Shown piece by piece: positions 1-5,177 of a stretch of 5,177 bases of DNA; position 1 is the stretch's first letter; every line of letters begins with the position of its first letter. Where the stretch lies: the NCBI GenBank assembly GCA_023392645.1, contig JAEVYR010000623.1:1-5177 (forward strand). The letters run 5' to 3'. The position numbers and the translations under genes were made by a program. The notes beneath the pieces were generated by a model. It had not been told where the DNA came from, searched no databases, and saw only the letters and a program-made list of their open reading frames with translations. The stretch is from Chloroflexota bacterium. Lineage in GTDB: Bacteria > Chloroflexota > Chloroflexia > Thermomicrobiales > UBA6265.

Positions 1-1
1 C

Positions 2-232
2 CCACTGGACGACGGCAGCGTGTACCAGCTCTGGTTCCACCCGGCCGAAGGCGACAGCGTGCTGCCGGGCACGACGTTCACGCTCGATGCCGATGGGCTC
101 GGGTTCGCGTTGATCGCCGCCGACACAGGCGCGTTCGAGGCCATCTCGATCTCCCGCGAGCCCGAAGGCGGCAGCGAGGCGCCGCCGGGTCCGATCGTGC
201 TCACCGGCGATGCCGCCGGGGCGCGCGGGTGA
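2..232 (+). CDS. Anti-sigma factor, RskA family, C-terminal part (5' end outside window)
   Basis: Only the last 76 codons are present; the frame is open to the left edge, so the start and any transmembrane helix or N-terminal sigma-binding domain lie upstream. What is seen matches the extracytoplasmic domain of RskA-type anti-sigma-K factors: a VYQLWF strand at the beginning (residues 7-12 of the fragment), a PGTTF turn, then EPEGGSEAPPGPIVL near the end, which is the family's hallmark E-P-x-G-G-S-x-x-P-x-G-P pattern. Family members are membrane proteins that hold an ECF sigma factor inactive at the inner face of the membrane until released; the cognate sigma gene would be expected just upstream. 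The TGA stop overlaps the GTG start of the next gene (GTGA), so the two are probably co-translated. Assignment to the domain family is strong; the particular sigma factor and signal cannot be told from this fragment. Confidence 0.85.
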   Translation, partial: PLDDGSVYQLWFHPAEGDSVLPGTTFTLDADGLGFALIAADTGAFEAISISREPEGGSEAPPGPIVLTGDAAGARG

Positions 233-1863
233 ACCACGCCGAACGCGCCACGCCGCTTCCGGGAGGGCCCGCGCGCTGGCGCGAGATCGCCTGGCTGGCG
301 CTCACCTGCGCGGTCGCCTTCGTGTTGCGCTGGCCGTTCCTGAACATGCCGATGATCGCCGACGAAGGTGGCTACGCCTACGCGACGCGGGCATGGCTCG
401 ATGGCACCGGGCAGCTCTATGGCGATGTCTGGATCAGCCGGCCACAGGGCATCTTCTACCTCTACGCCCTGATCTTCGAAACGCTCGGCACCGACACTGT
501 CGCCTTCCGCCTGGCTGCCTGGCTGTCGATCTGCGGCACGGCGGTTGCCGTCTGGCTGGTTGCCCGGCGCTGGCGGCCGGCACCGGTCGCCGCCGTCGCC
601 GCGATGCTATTCGTGATCGTATCCGGCGCACCGAACCTGGAGGGGTACACGGCCAACGCCGAAATGTTCATGATCCTCCCCTCGGCGTGGAGCGTCTGGA
701 CCCTGATCCGGGGCATCGAAACGCGCTGGGCACACCACTGGGTCTACCTGACCGGGGTGCTGATCGGCGTGGCGACAGTGCTGAAGCCCTCGGGGTTCGT
801 GATGCTACCGATCGCGATCTTCGCGATCCTGATCACGACACGCGCGCGGGGGGAGACGGGACGCGTGCCGGTCGGATGGCTCCTGGCGGGCCTGGCGACG
901 ATCGGCATCCCGGCACTGATCCACGGCTGGGTCCTCGGCTGGGGCGATTTCCTGTATGCGACCGTCACCTACCGCCTGACCCTCCAGAGCAGCGCCACCG
1001 TCGGCATCTCGCATCACCTGGCATCGATCGGCCGCCTGGCGCTGCGTCTCCTGCCCCTGCTGATCCTCGTGACCTGCGTCACGCTCATAGCCCATCGGCG
1101 GCAGGTGACCGACACGATCGGCGCAATCCCCTGCTGGCTGCGAAGCGGCCCCGTGCGGCGCTGGCGCGGTCGTGCCAGCACAGCGCTGGCGCACGCCGGC
1201 GAGCCGCCGGCGCTGCGCCACGTCGAGGTGCCCGCCGACGAGGTTGGCATGGTGCTGCGGCTGTGGGTCCTGGCGTCGCTCGCCGGGATCGCGATGGGCG
1301 GCGACTGGTGGGCGCATTACGCCATCCAGATCGCGCCGCCGTTCGCGATCTGGTTCGCGGGGATGCTGGTGGCGACGTTCGCGGCAGCTCGGCGCTGGCT
1401 TCGATGGCTCATCGTGGTCGGGAGCGTGGCGGTCGTGCTGTCGCCCTGGTGGGTGGTCACGCTGGGGTCGACCGAGGCGATGTCGAATCGCCTGTTCGCG
1501 CATCCCGGCTACCAGGCGCAAGACGAGATCGCGGCGTGGCTGCGAGACAACAGCGCGCCCGGCACGCCGATCTTCGTCGCCTTCGACCAGGCGGCGATCT
1601 ACTACCTCGCCGACCGGCCGCCGGCCTATCGGCACCTCTACGACCAGGAGCTGCGCGCGCTGCCGGAGTCGTACAGCGAGATCATCTCGATCATCCGCAG
1701 CCCGGAGCGGCCCCTTTACATCGTCAGCACGCGCCAGCCCGGTCCGTATCCGGACGACAGCCGCACCTTCTGGCAGGAGGTCGGCAAATACTACGAGCTG
1801 GAGACGATGATCGACGACATCCCGATCTACCGGGCCCGCGACTACACACCACCCGCGCCATGA
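229..1863 (+). CDS. GT-C fold membrane glycosyltransferase (GT39 / ArnT-PMT-like)
   Basis: A 544-residue polytopic membrane protein that probably transfers a sugar from a polyprenyl-phosphate donor to an acceptor on the outer face of the membrane. The first helix is near residues 18-36. It is followed by DEGGY (45-49), with the acidic pair in the first external loop that is catalytic in PMT/ArnT enzymes, and by RPQG (71-74) leading into the next helix. Further family-like elements are EGYTANAEMF (138-147), LKPSG (185-189) before a helix, and GGDWWAHY (357-364) before a late helix, equivalent to the HY/RY segment of the family. Hydrophobic helices also lie near 93-112, 119-133, 170-184, 190-204, 213-233, 266-287, 342-355, 366-385 and 392-411. 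Residues about 425-544 form a soluble C-terminal domain. Residues 289-340 are a hydrophilic Arg/Ala/Pro-rich loop. The GTG start was chosen because it overlaps the previous stop (GTGA); no strong ribosome binding site precedes it, which fits translational coupling. Donor and acceptor are unknown. The next in-frame Met is residue 40, inside the fold, so a later start is unlikely. Confidence 0.85.
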   Translation: MNHAERATPLPGGPARWREIAWLALTCAVAFVLRWPFLNMPMIADEGGYAYATRAWLDGTGQLYGDVWISRPQGIFYLYALIFETLGTDTVAFRLAAWLSICGTAVAVWLVARRWRPAPVAAVAAMLFVIVSGAPNLEGYTANAEMFMILPSAWSVWTLIRGIETRWAHHWVYLTGVLIGVATVLKPSGFVMLPIAIFAILITTRARGETGRVPVGWLLAGLATIGIPALIHGWVLGWGDFLYATVTYRLTLQSSATVGISHHLASIGRLALRLLPLLILVTCVTLIAHRRQVTDTIGAIPCWLRSGPVRRWRGRASTALAHAGEPPALRHVEVPADEVGMVLRLWVLASLAGIAMGGDWWAHYAIQIAPPFAIWFAGMLVATFAAARRWLRWLIVVGSVAVVLSPWWVVTLGSTEAMSNRLFAHPGYQAQDEIAAWLRDNSAPGTPIFVAFDQAAIYYLADRPPAYRHLYDQELRALPESYSEIISIIRSPERPLYIVSTRQPGPYPDDSRTFWQEVGKYYELETMIDDIPIYRARDYTPPAP

Positions 1864-1875
1864 GCGCGATCGAGC

Positions 1876-1903
1876 CGATGCGACGGCATTGGTTGCCGCA
1901 TCG
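1876..1903. terminator. Bulged hairpin in convergent intergenic gap, possible bidirectional terminator
   Basis: CGATGC (1876-1881) pairs with GCATCG (1898-1903), and GGCA (1885-1888) pairs with TGCC (1894-1897). There is a 3-base bulge (GAC) on the left arm and a TTGGT loop. It lies 12 bases after the stop of the glycosyltransferase and 20 bases beyond the stop of the GH15 gene on the other strand. No T-run follows on either side, so it is not a classical intrinsic terminator; its placement between converging genes is the main argument. It could also be an mRNA 3'-end stabiliser or chance in GC-rich DNA. Confidence 0.4.
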
Positions 1904-1923
1904 CGTGTACAGATGGTCGTGTC

Positions 1924-3807
1924 TCAGCGGCGCCCGTCGAGGCGGCCAGCCTCTCGATCCTGCAGCGCGCGGCTCAGGTTGAACCCGGTCGAGATCATGC
2001 CGATGTGCGAGAACGCCTGCGGGAAGTTGCCGAGAAAGTGTCCGGTCTCCGGGTCGATCTCCTCGGGCAGCAACCCGAGCGCGTTGGTCCGCTCGCACAT
2101 CCGATCGAAGCGGTCCCGCGCCTCGTCGAGTCGTCCCTGCAGCACGAGATTGTCGATCAGCCAGAAGCTGCACAGGAGGAACGCGCCCTCGTGGCCGGCC
2201 AGGCCGTCGGGCGACTTGTCCGGCAGGTAGCGATAGACCAGCCCGCCGCCGGCGCTGAGCTCGCGATCGATCGCCTCCACGGTCGCCTTCACCCGGGGAT
2301 GATTCGCGGGCAGGGCCCGGCGGATCGGCAGCCCGAGCAGCGCCGCGTCGAGATGGCCCCCGTCGAGCCCCTGGGTGAGGTACCCCTTTTCCTCGTCCCA
2401 GGCGCGGTCCAGGATGCGCTGCTGAATCGTTTGCGCCAGGGCCTCCCACGCATCGGCATCGCCCTCGTAGCCATGCCGGCGCGCCAGCTTCGCGCCGCGG
2501 TCGAGCGCCACGCCACAAATACCGGCCGAGTAGGTCTGCACCCTGCTCTCTCCGCGCACCTCCCAGATGCCGCGATCCGGCGTATCCCAGGCATCGCGGG
2601 CGCGTTCGACGTAATGCCGCAACTGGCGCCACAGGTCCTTGGTCAGCTTGCCGCCGTGGTTGCTCCACTGGTACGCACAATCGAGGATTTCGCCGTAGAC
2701 ATCATGCTGCACCTGGTCCCAGGCGCCATTGCCCCAGCGCACCGGCGAGGAACCCCGGTACCCCTCGAGGGTGTGGTCCTCGTGCTCGGTGATCCGCTTG
2801 TCCCCGTCGAGCGTGTACATCAGGTTGAGCCCCTCATCCCGGGCCAGCCCGAGCACCCAGCTCAGGAACTGCCATGCCTCGCGCTTGAGCCCGATCCGCC
2901 GCAGGGCGTAGACCGAAAATGAGGCGTCGCGCACCCAGACGTACCGGTAATCCCAGTTGCGCCCGCCACCCATCAGCTCCGGCAGCGACGACGTCGGCGC
3001 CGCGACGATCGCGCCGTTGGCGAGGTAGTCGAGCATCTTGAGGGTGATGGCCGAGCGCTGGACCTTCGCCCGTTGCGGCCCGTGGTACTCGAACTGGCGC
3101 AGCCAGCCGAGCCAGCCCTCGACGGTGTTGGTGATCGCCGCGATGGGAGAATCGACCGACGACGCGCCGGTGCCGCCGTTCCAGCGCAGGCAGAACGAGA
3201 TCGCGTGTCCTCGCGTCAGCTCCCACGTGCCGCCGGCGCCATCGAGCGGGCCGGACGCCTCGAGGACGAGGTCGACATCGGGGTAGCGCCGCGAGCGGAT
3301 GCGCACCGCGTCCGCGTTGGCCGCGTTTTCGCGCTCGACATCGACACCGCCTTGAATGCGAATGCCCGCGCGGACGGTGGCGCTCCCCTCCAGCACCTCG
3401 ACCACGCGCAGCAGCTCGCCGACGTCCATCGCCGAGACGGCGCTGAGGTTTGCGTCGCGCCGCAGCGGCATCATGTCGGTCACCCGGACCACCCCGTCGG
3501 CGGTCCTGAGCTCGGTGATCAGCACCGAGCTGTCGCCGAAATATCGGTGGCGAGCGCCGATGAGATCGCCGACATCGATCGTGAAGCGTCCACCCACCTC
3601 GTCATCGAGGATCGAGCAGAAGACCGGATGCTTGTCGAACCGAGGCAGGCACAGCCAATCGATTGACGCGTCACGGCCGATGAGCGCGGCCGTGGCGCCG
3701 TCGCCGATCAGCCCATAGTCCTGAATCGGCAGGTATCCGTCGTTTCGCTCGATCGGACGAAACTCGAGCTCCTCGCGCGAGGCGGCGGCAAAGCTTGCGG
3801 TTTCCAT
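1924..3807 (-). CDS. Glycoside hydrolase family 15 protein (glucoamylase/trehalase-like)
   Basis: A 627-residue cytoplasmic-type enzyme without a signal peptide, of usual length for bacterial GH15 proteins with a trehalase-like N-terminal domain. Inverting GH15 enzymes release beta-D-glucose from alpha-glucans, maltooligosaccharides or trehalose. The N-terminal beta-rich domain (about 25-225) carries YLPIQDYGLIGDG (25-37) and SIDWLCLPRFD (48-58). The (alpha/alpha)6-barrel follows (about 250-615) with NWDYRYVWVRDA (284-295), GNGAWDQVQHDVYGE (359-373), GIWEVRG (413-419, likely general acid E416), LLPEEID (579-585, likely base E582 or E583) and GNFPQAFSHIGMI (593-605). The stretch TYSAGICGVALDRG (425-438) departs from the commoner TYSKxMCWxALDR form. 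The ATG at 3807 was chosen over GTG 3858 and ATG 3846 because GGGAGAGG (3812-3819) stands 4 bases before it and the conserved region begins soon after. It lies 118 bp downstream of the LapA-domain gene on the same strand. Family call is firm; glucoamylase versus trehalase is not decidable from sequence inspection. Confidence 0.93.
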   Translation of the reverse strand: METASFAAASREELEFRPIERNDGYLPIQDYGLIGDGATAALIGRDASIDWLCLPRFDKHPVFCSILDDEVGGRFTIDVGDLIGARHRYFGDSSVLITELRTADGVVRVTDMMPLRRDANLSAVSAMDVGELLRVVEVLEGSATVRAGIRIQGGVDVERENAANADAVRIRSRRYPDVDLVLEASGPLDGAGGTWELTRGHAISFCLRWNGGTGASSVDSPIAAITNTVEGWLGWLRQFEYHGPQRAKVQRSAITLKMLDYLANGAIVAAPTSSLPELMGGGRNWDYRYVWVRDASFSVYALRRIGLKREAWQFLSWVLGLARDEGLNLMYTLDGDKRITEHEDHTLEGYRGSSPVRWGNGAWDQVQHDVYGEILDCAYQWSNHGGKLTKDLWRQLRHYVERARDAWDTPDRGIWEVRGESRVQTYSAGICGVALDRGAKLARRHGYEGDADAWEALAQTIQQRILDRAWDEEKGYLTQGLDGGHLDAALLGLPIRRALPANHPRVKATVEAIDRELSAGGGLVYRYLPDKSPDGLAGHEGAFLLCSFWLIDNLVLQGRLDEARDRFDRMCERTNALGLLPEEIDPETGHFLGNFPQAFSHIGMISTGFNLSRALQDREAGRLDGRR

Positions 3808-3925
3808 GGATCCTCTCCCGCCACGCAGGGTCGACTCGTACCACATCCGGATACACACGTCAGGAAGACGATGCGCGTGCCTGGTGCGTGCCCGGCGCGC
3901 CTGAACCGATCATCCCGCTCCGGTG
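3808..3925. other. 118-bp gap between LapA-domain gene and GH15 gene
   Basis: Non-coding on the minus strand. On the plus strand it contains a direct repeat GCGTGCC (3875-3881 and 3886-3892, spaced by 4 bases), a GGCGCGCC palindrome (3894-3901) and an ATCCGGAT palindrome (3845-3852). GCGCG (3873-3877) could pair with CGCGC (3896-3900) around an 18-base loop, followed on the minus strand by a pyrimidine-rich stretch: a weak terminator candidate for the upstream operon. No -35/-10 pair of reasonable quality could be picked out, so a promoter for the GH15 gene is possible here but not shown. Confidence 0.4.
3812..3819 (-). promoter_or_regulatory. Ribosome binding site deciding the GH15 start
   Basis: On the minus strand this reads GGGAGAGG, with GGGAG 7 bases and the whole block 4 bases before the ATG at 3807. 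It is the only strong purine-rich block near the possible starts, and it decides for this ATG against the longer in-frame starts at 3846 and 3858. Confidence 0.75.
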
Positions 3926-4171
3926 TCAGCGACCACCTCGTCGCAGCTTCGGCACCATCCATCCGAGAATCGCGCCGATCAGCCCGAAGATCAACAGCGC
4001 CCAGACGAGGCGCATGCGGAACTCCCAGAAGAAGAGGGTCAGGTCGACTCGCTGCGCGTTCTGGGCGGCGAACACCACCGCCAGGATCAGGAGGACGGCG
4101 AAGGCGAGCCGCTTCGGTGAAATCCTGACGCCGGCGGGATACTCCCGTCGCGGCGGTTGCTGCTGTATCAC
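3926..4171 (-). CDS. LapA-domain (DUF1049) small membrane protein
   Basis: An 81-residue protein with two membrane segments (about 22-37 and 55-73), a short basic N-terminus (residues 8-21) and a basic tail ending KLRRGGR. Between the helices is QNAQRVDLTLFFWEFRMRL (37-55), the pattern of the LapA/DUF1049 domain: Q-N at the end of helix 1, then V-x-L-x-F-F-x-W/F before helix 2. In enterobacteria LapA (YciS) takes part in controlling lipopolysaccharide assembly; in other bacteria the domain is widespread and its role is largely unknown, so the name should not be read as a function here. The GTG at 4171 was chosen over a longer reading frame from 4243 because GAGGAG (4181-4186) lies 9 bases before it and the longer form would overlap mrpG by 59 bases with a tail of no domain character. 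It starts 13 bases after the mrpG stop, in the same transcript. Confidence 0.85.
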   Translation of the reverse strand: MIQQQPPRREYPAGVRISPKRLAFAVLLILAVVFAAQNAQRVDLTLFFWEFRMRLVWALLIFGLIGAILGWMVPKLRRGGR

Positions 4172-4180
4172 GCCGTGTCT

Positions 4181-4186
4181 CTCCTC
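4181..4186 (-). promoter_or_regulatory. Ribosome binding site of the LapA-domain gene, overlapping the mrpG stop
   Basis: On the minus strand GAGGAG begins within the TGA stop codon of mrpG (4187-4185) and is 9 bases from the GTG at 4171. A ribosome finishing mrpG would sit directly over this site, which suggests translational coupling and decides the GTG start. Confidence 0.75.
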
Positions 4187-4541
4187 ACAGCCGCCAGGAC
4201 GGCTTTGCCTGCTCGTGATCCGCCAACTGGTGACCCGATTCATCGACGGCGCCGGGCGAGCTCATGCGCTCGTTATGCAGGTACGCCGCCCGCCCGATCG
4301 CGTGCGACCCCATGGGCGTGGTGATCGTCAACATCAGGATCAGGAGGATCAGGCGCTTGATGCTCGCGGCGTCGCCCACCAGCATGGCCGCGATCGCGAT
4401 CACGACCACCCCCAGGAACGCCGATTTGCTCGCCGCGTGCAGGCGCGTGTAGATATCCGGCATCCTGATCATGCCGTAGACGCCCAGGGTCATCACCAGC
4501 AAGCCAAGCAGTATCAACGCATCCGATATCAGGTCAATCAT
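4185..4541 (-). CDS. mrpG: Na+/H+ antiporter subunit G (MnhG/MrpG/PhaG)
   Basis: A 118-residue membrane subunit of the multisubunit Mrp monovalent cation/proton antiporter. The family signature is clear: G-V-Y-G-M-I-R-M-P-D-I-Y-T-R-L-H-A-A-S-K (20-39), followed by a hydrophobic segment (42-56) and KRLILLILMLTITTPMGSHAIGRAAY (62-87), the family's L-T-x-P-x-G-x-H-A-I-x-R-A-A-Y end. Three transmembrane helices are visible (about 4-23, 42-56, 62-79), as usual for MrpG. Residues 90-118 form a hydrophilic tail. The ATG start gives the N-terminus typical of the family; upstream is only a G-rich GGTGGGGG block rather than a good Shine-Dalgarno. It lies 31 bases after mrpF and 13 bases before the LapA-domain gene. 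The subunit works in the membrane in complex with the other Mrp subunits; it has no known transport activity on its own. Confidence 0.95.
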   Translation of the reverse strand: MIDLISDALILLGLLVMTLGVYGMIRMPDIYTRLHAASKSAFLGVVVIAIAAMLVGDAASIKRLILLILMLTITTPMGSHAIGRAAYLHNERMSSPGAVDESGHQLADHEQAKPSWRL

Positions 4542-4551
4542 GGCACATGGC

Positions 4552-4565
4552 CCCCACCGCCGGGG
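4552..4565 (-). promoter_or_regulatory. Small GC hairpin over the putative mrpG ribosome binding region
   Basis: On the minus strand CCCC (4565-4562), a GGCGGT loop and GGGG (4555-4552) can form a 4-bp GC stem. It covers the only G-rich block that could act as a ribosome binding site for mrpG. It could dampen initiation unless a ribosome translating mrpF, whose stop ends 7 bases upstream, opens it. The stem is short and its significance is uncertain. Confidence 0.25.
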
Positions 4566-4572
4566 ATTGGCG

Positions 4573-4839
4573 TCATTCCAACCCCTGCTCGCTGTAGTAC
4601 CGCGTGATGACGACGGTGGACATGAACGAAAGCAGGGCGAGCATGAGCGCCGCGTCGAGGTAGTAGGAGCGTCCGGTCGTCGTCGAGTAGAGGATCAGCA
4701 CCGCGGTCAGGATCAACGACAGCGCGTCGAGCCCGAGCACGCGCGTGAGTGTGCCGTCCCCGCGAATCACGATCACCACCGTGGCGAGCAGCAGCACGAG
4801 CATCCAGACCAGCGCGACATAGAAGACGATCTCGGTCAC
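4573..4839 (-). CDS. mrpF: Na+/H+ antiporter subunit F (MnhF/MrpF/PhaF)
   Basis: An 88-residue three-helix membrane subunit of the Mrp antiporter. Helices are near 4-25, 36-52 and 60-78. Conserved family features are the basic turn R-G-D-G-T-L-T-R-V-L-G-L-D (26-38) with its Asp at the start of helix 2, and SYYLDAALMLALLSFMSTV (58-76) with Asp62 at the start of helix 3, ending in an aromatic TRYY. The GTG at 4839 was chosen because GGAGGAGG (4847-4854) stands 7 bases upstream and its GTGA overlaps the mrpE stop by 4 bases. A longer reading frame from 4899 would add 20 Gly/Ala-rich residues lying over the end of mrpE and is not credible. The gene is placed between mrpE and mrpG in the standard order. 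Confidence 0.93.
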   Translation of the reverse strand: MTEIVFYVALVWMLVLLLATVVIVIRGDGTLTRVLGLDALSLILTAVLILYSTTTGRSYYLDAALMLALLSFMSTVVITRYYSEQGLE

Positions 4840-5177
4840 CGGCTGACCTCCTCCGGCAACGGCGGCACCACCCGTCGCTCGAAATGCTCGAAGAGCCAAT
4901 GGTAGTGGTCACGGACCGCGTCCGGGTCGCTCGCGTCGATCGCATGCACCAGCATCTCGTTGGTTTCCTTGTCGACATCGACGAGGAAGGTCCCCGGCGT
5001 AACGGTGATCACGAAGCCGGCCATACCGTTGGAGGCCGGCGAGCGCTCGCCGATCGGGATGCGGACGATGCCGGGATGGTCCAGCGGATGAATGCCGAGC
5101 ACCCGAGTGGCGACCAGCCAGGTTCCGGTGAAAACCTCCCTGATCTCGGCCAGCACGAAGATCGGAAAGAACAGGAC
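4836..5177 (-). CDS. mrpE: Na+/H+ antiporter subunit E (MnhE/MrpE/PhaE), N-terminus outside window
   Basis: The last 113 residues are present; the reading frame is open to the right edge and begins in a hydrophobic stretch (VLFFPIFVLAEI), so the start and at least one helix are missing. MrpE proteins are usually about 160 residues, so roughly the N-terminal third is absent. Seen are the amphipathic segment after the helices (EIREVFTGTWLVATRVLG), PGIVRIPI, then the soluble domain with FVITVTPGTFLVDVD, matching the family's T-L-T-P-G-T-x-x-V-D-V, and MLVHAIDASDPD, matching its L-x-V-H-A-x-D. The stop overlaps the start of mrpF (GTGA). MrpE belongs to the Mrp complex in the membrane; mrpA-D would be expected further to the right. 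A GTG at 5156 is in frame but lies inside the conserved part and is not the start. Confidence 0.93.
   Translation of the reverse strand, partial: VLFFPIFVLAEIREVFTGTWLVATRVLGIHPLDHPGIVRIPIGERSPASNGMAGFVITVTPGTFLVDVDKETNEMLVHAIDASDPDAVRDHYHWLFEHFERRVVPPLPEEVSR
4847..4854 (-). promoter_or_regulatory. Ribosome binding site of mrpF inside the 3' end of mrpE
   Basis: On the minus strand this reads GGAGGAGG, a near-perfect Shine-Dalgarno sequence 7 bases before the GTG at 4839. It lies inside the last codons of mrpE and fixes the mrpF start. Confidence 0.8.

Noticed and set aside
805..1635. 276-codon minus-strand open frame antisense to the glycosyltransferase
   Set aside because: Low-complexity Arg/Asp/Gln/His-rich translation with no domain and no ribosome binding site noted; a shadow.
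210..1982. 590-codon plus-strand open frame covering the glycosyltransferase gene
   Set aside because: It is shifted relative to the glycosyltransferase frame, is extremely rich in Arg/Ala/Gly/Asp/His without domain character, and runs through the convergent gap into the GH15 gene. It is a shadow caused by high GC.
1724..2680. 318-codon minus-strand open frame bridging the two convergent genes
   Set aside because: It overlaps the GH15 gene in another frame, is Arg/Gly/Pro-rich, and has no recognisable domain or membrane pattern.
2005..2922. 305-codon plus-strand open frame antisense to the GH15 gene
   Set aside because: Its composition mirrors the opposite GH15 codons and no motif is seen; antisense frames of this length are common in DNA of this GC content.
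3808..3858. Longer N-terminus for the GH15 enzyme (starts at 3846 or 3858)
   Set aside because: The strong GGGAGAGG site points to the ATG at 3807, and the additional residues are not family-like.
3808..3925. Sigma-70-type promoter for the GH15 gene
   Set aside because: The best -10-like hexamers (for example TACGAG on the minus strand) match the consensus at only about half the positions and lack a properly spaced -35.
4172..4243. Longer N-terminus for the LapA-domain protein (start at 4243)
   Set aside because: The added 24 residues overlap the mrpG tail, look unlike the domain, and ignore the good GAGGAG site before the GTG at 4171.
3795..4607. 270-codon plus-strand open frame across the LapA-domain gene and mrpG
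   Set aside because: Two clearly recognisable membrane protein genes occupy the opposite strand, and the plus-strand translation is Arg/His/Asp-rich without motifs.
1..5177. CRISPR array, tRNA, rRNA, insertion sequence or phage features
   Set aside because: No regularly spaced repeats, cloverleaf, ribosomal RNA sequence, transposase motifs or terminal inverted repeats were seen on either strand.

Overview
The window is high-GC bacterial DNA, densely coded, with frequent GTG starts and 4-base stop/start overlaps. All genes are of recognisable type. An RskA-type anti-sigma tail, a GT-C membrane glycosyltransferase, a GH15 glycosidase and Mrp antiporter subunits together suit a high-GC Chloroflexota (Thermomicrobia-like) or actinobacterial genome. 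That placement is inferred from gene content and base composition only; no rRNA or other marker gene is present.

Left arm (+ strand, 2-1863): the C-terminal end of an anti-sigma factor of the RskA family runs directly into a 544-residue multi-spanning GT-C (GT39/ArnT-like) glycosyltransferase through a GTGA overlap, so the two are very probably co-translated. A 60-bp convergent gap (1864-1923) follows and contains a bulged hairpin that may help end transcription.

Right arm (- strand, 5177-1924, read right to left): the C-terminal two thirds of MrpE (cut by the window edge), MrpF, MrpG, a short LapA-domain (DUF1049) membrane protein, and a 627-residue GH15 glucoamylase/trehalase-like enzyme. 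MrpE-MrpF overlap by GTGA, MrpF-MrpG are 31 bp apart, and the LapA gene's ribosome binding site overlaps the MrpG stop codon. These four genes therefore read as one operon. The GH15 gene follows after 118 bp on the same strand, with a good ribosome binding site of its own. It may be an extension of the operon or a separate transcript; no convincing promoter was seen.

Functionally, MrpEFG are the small subunits of the multisubunit Na+/H+ antiporter; the large MrpABCD subunits would be expected beyond the right edge. The GH15 enzyme acts on alpha-glucosidic substrates (trehalose or glucan oligosaccharides). A link between ion homeostasis and trehalose turnover is possible but only inferred. No mobile element, CRISPR array, tRNA, rRNA or clearly new system was found. 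The points worth a second look are the LapA gene attached to mrpEFG, the coupling of the anti-sigma factor to the glycosyltransferase, the unusual GH15 catalytic-region motif, and the structured start region of mrpG.
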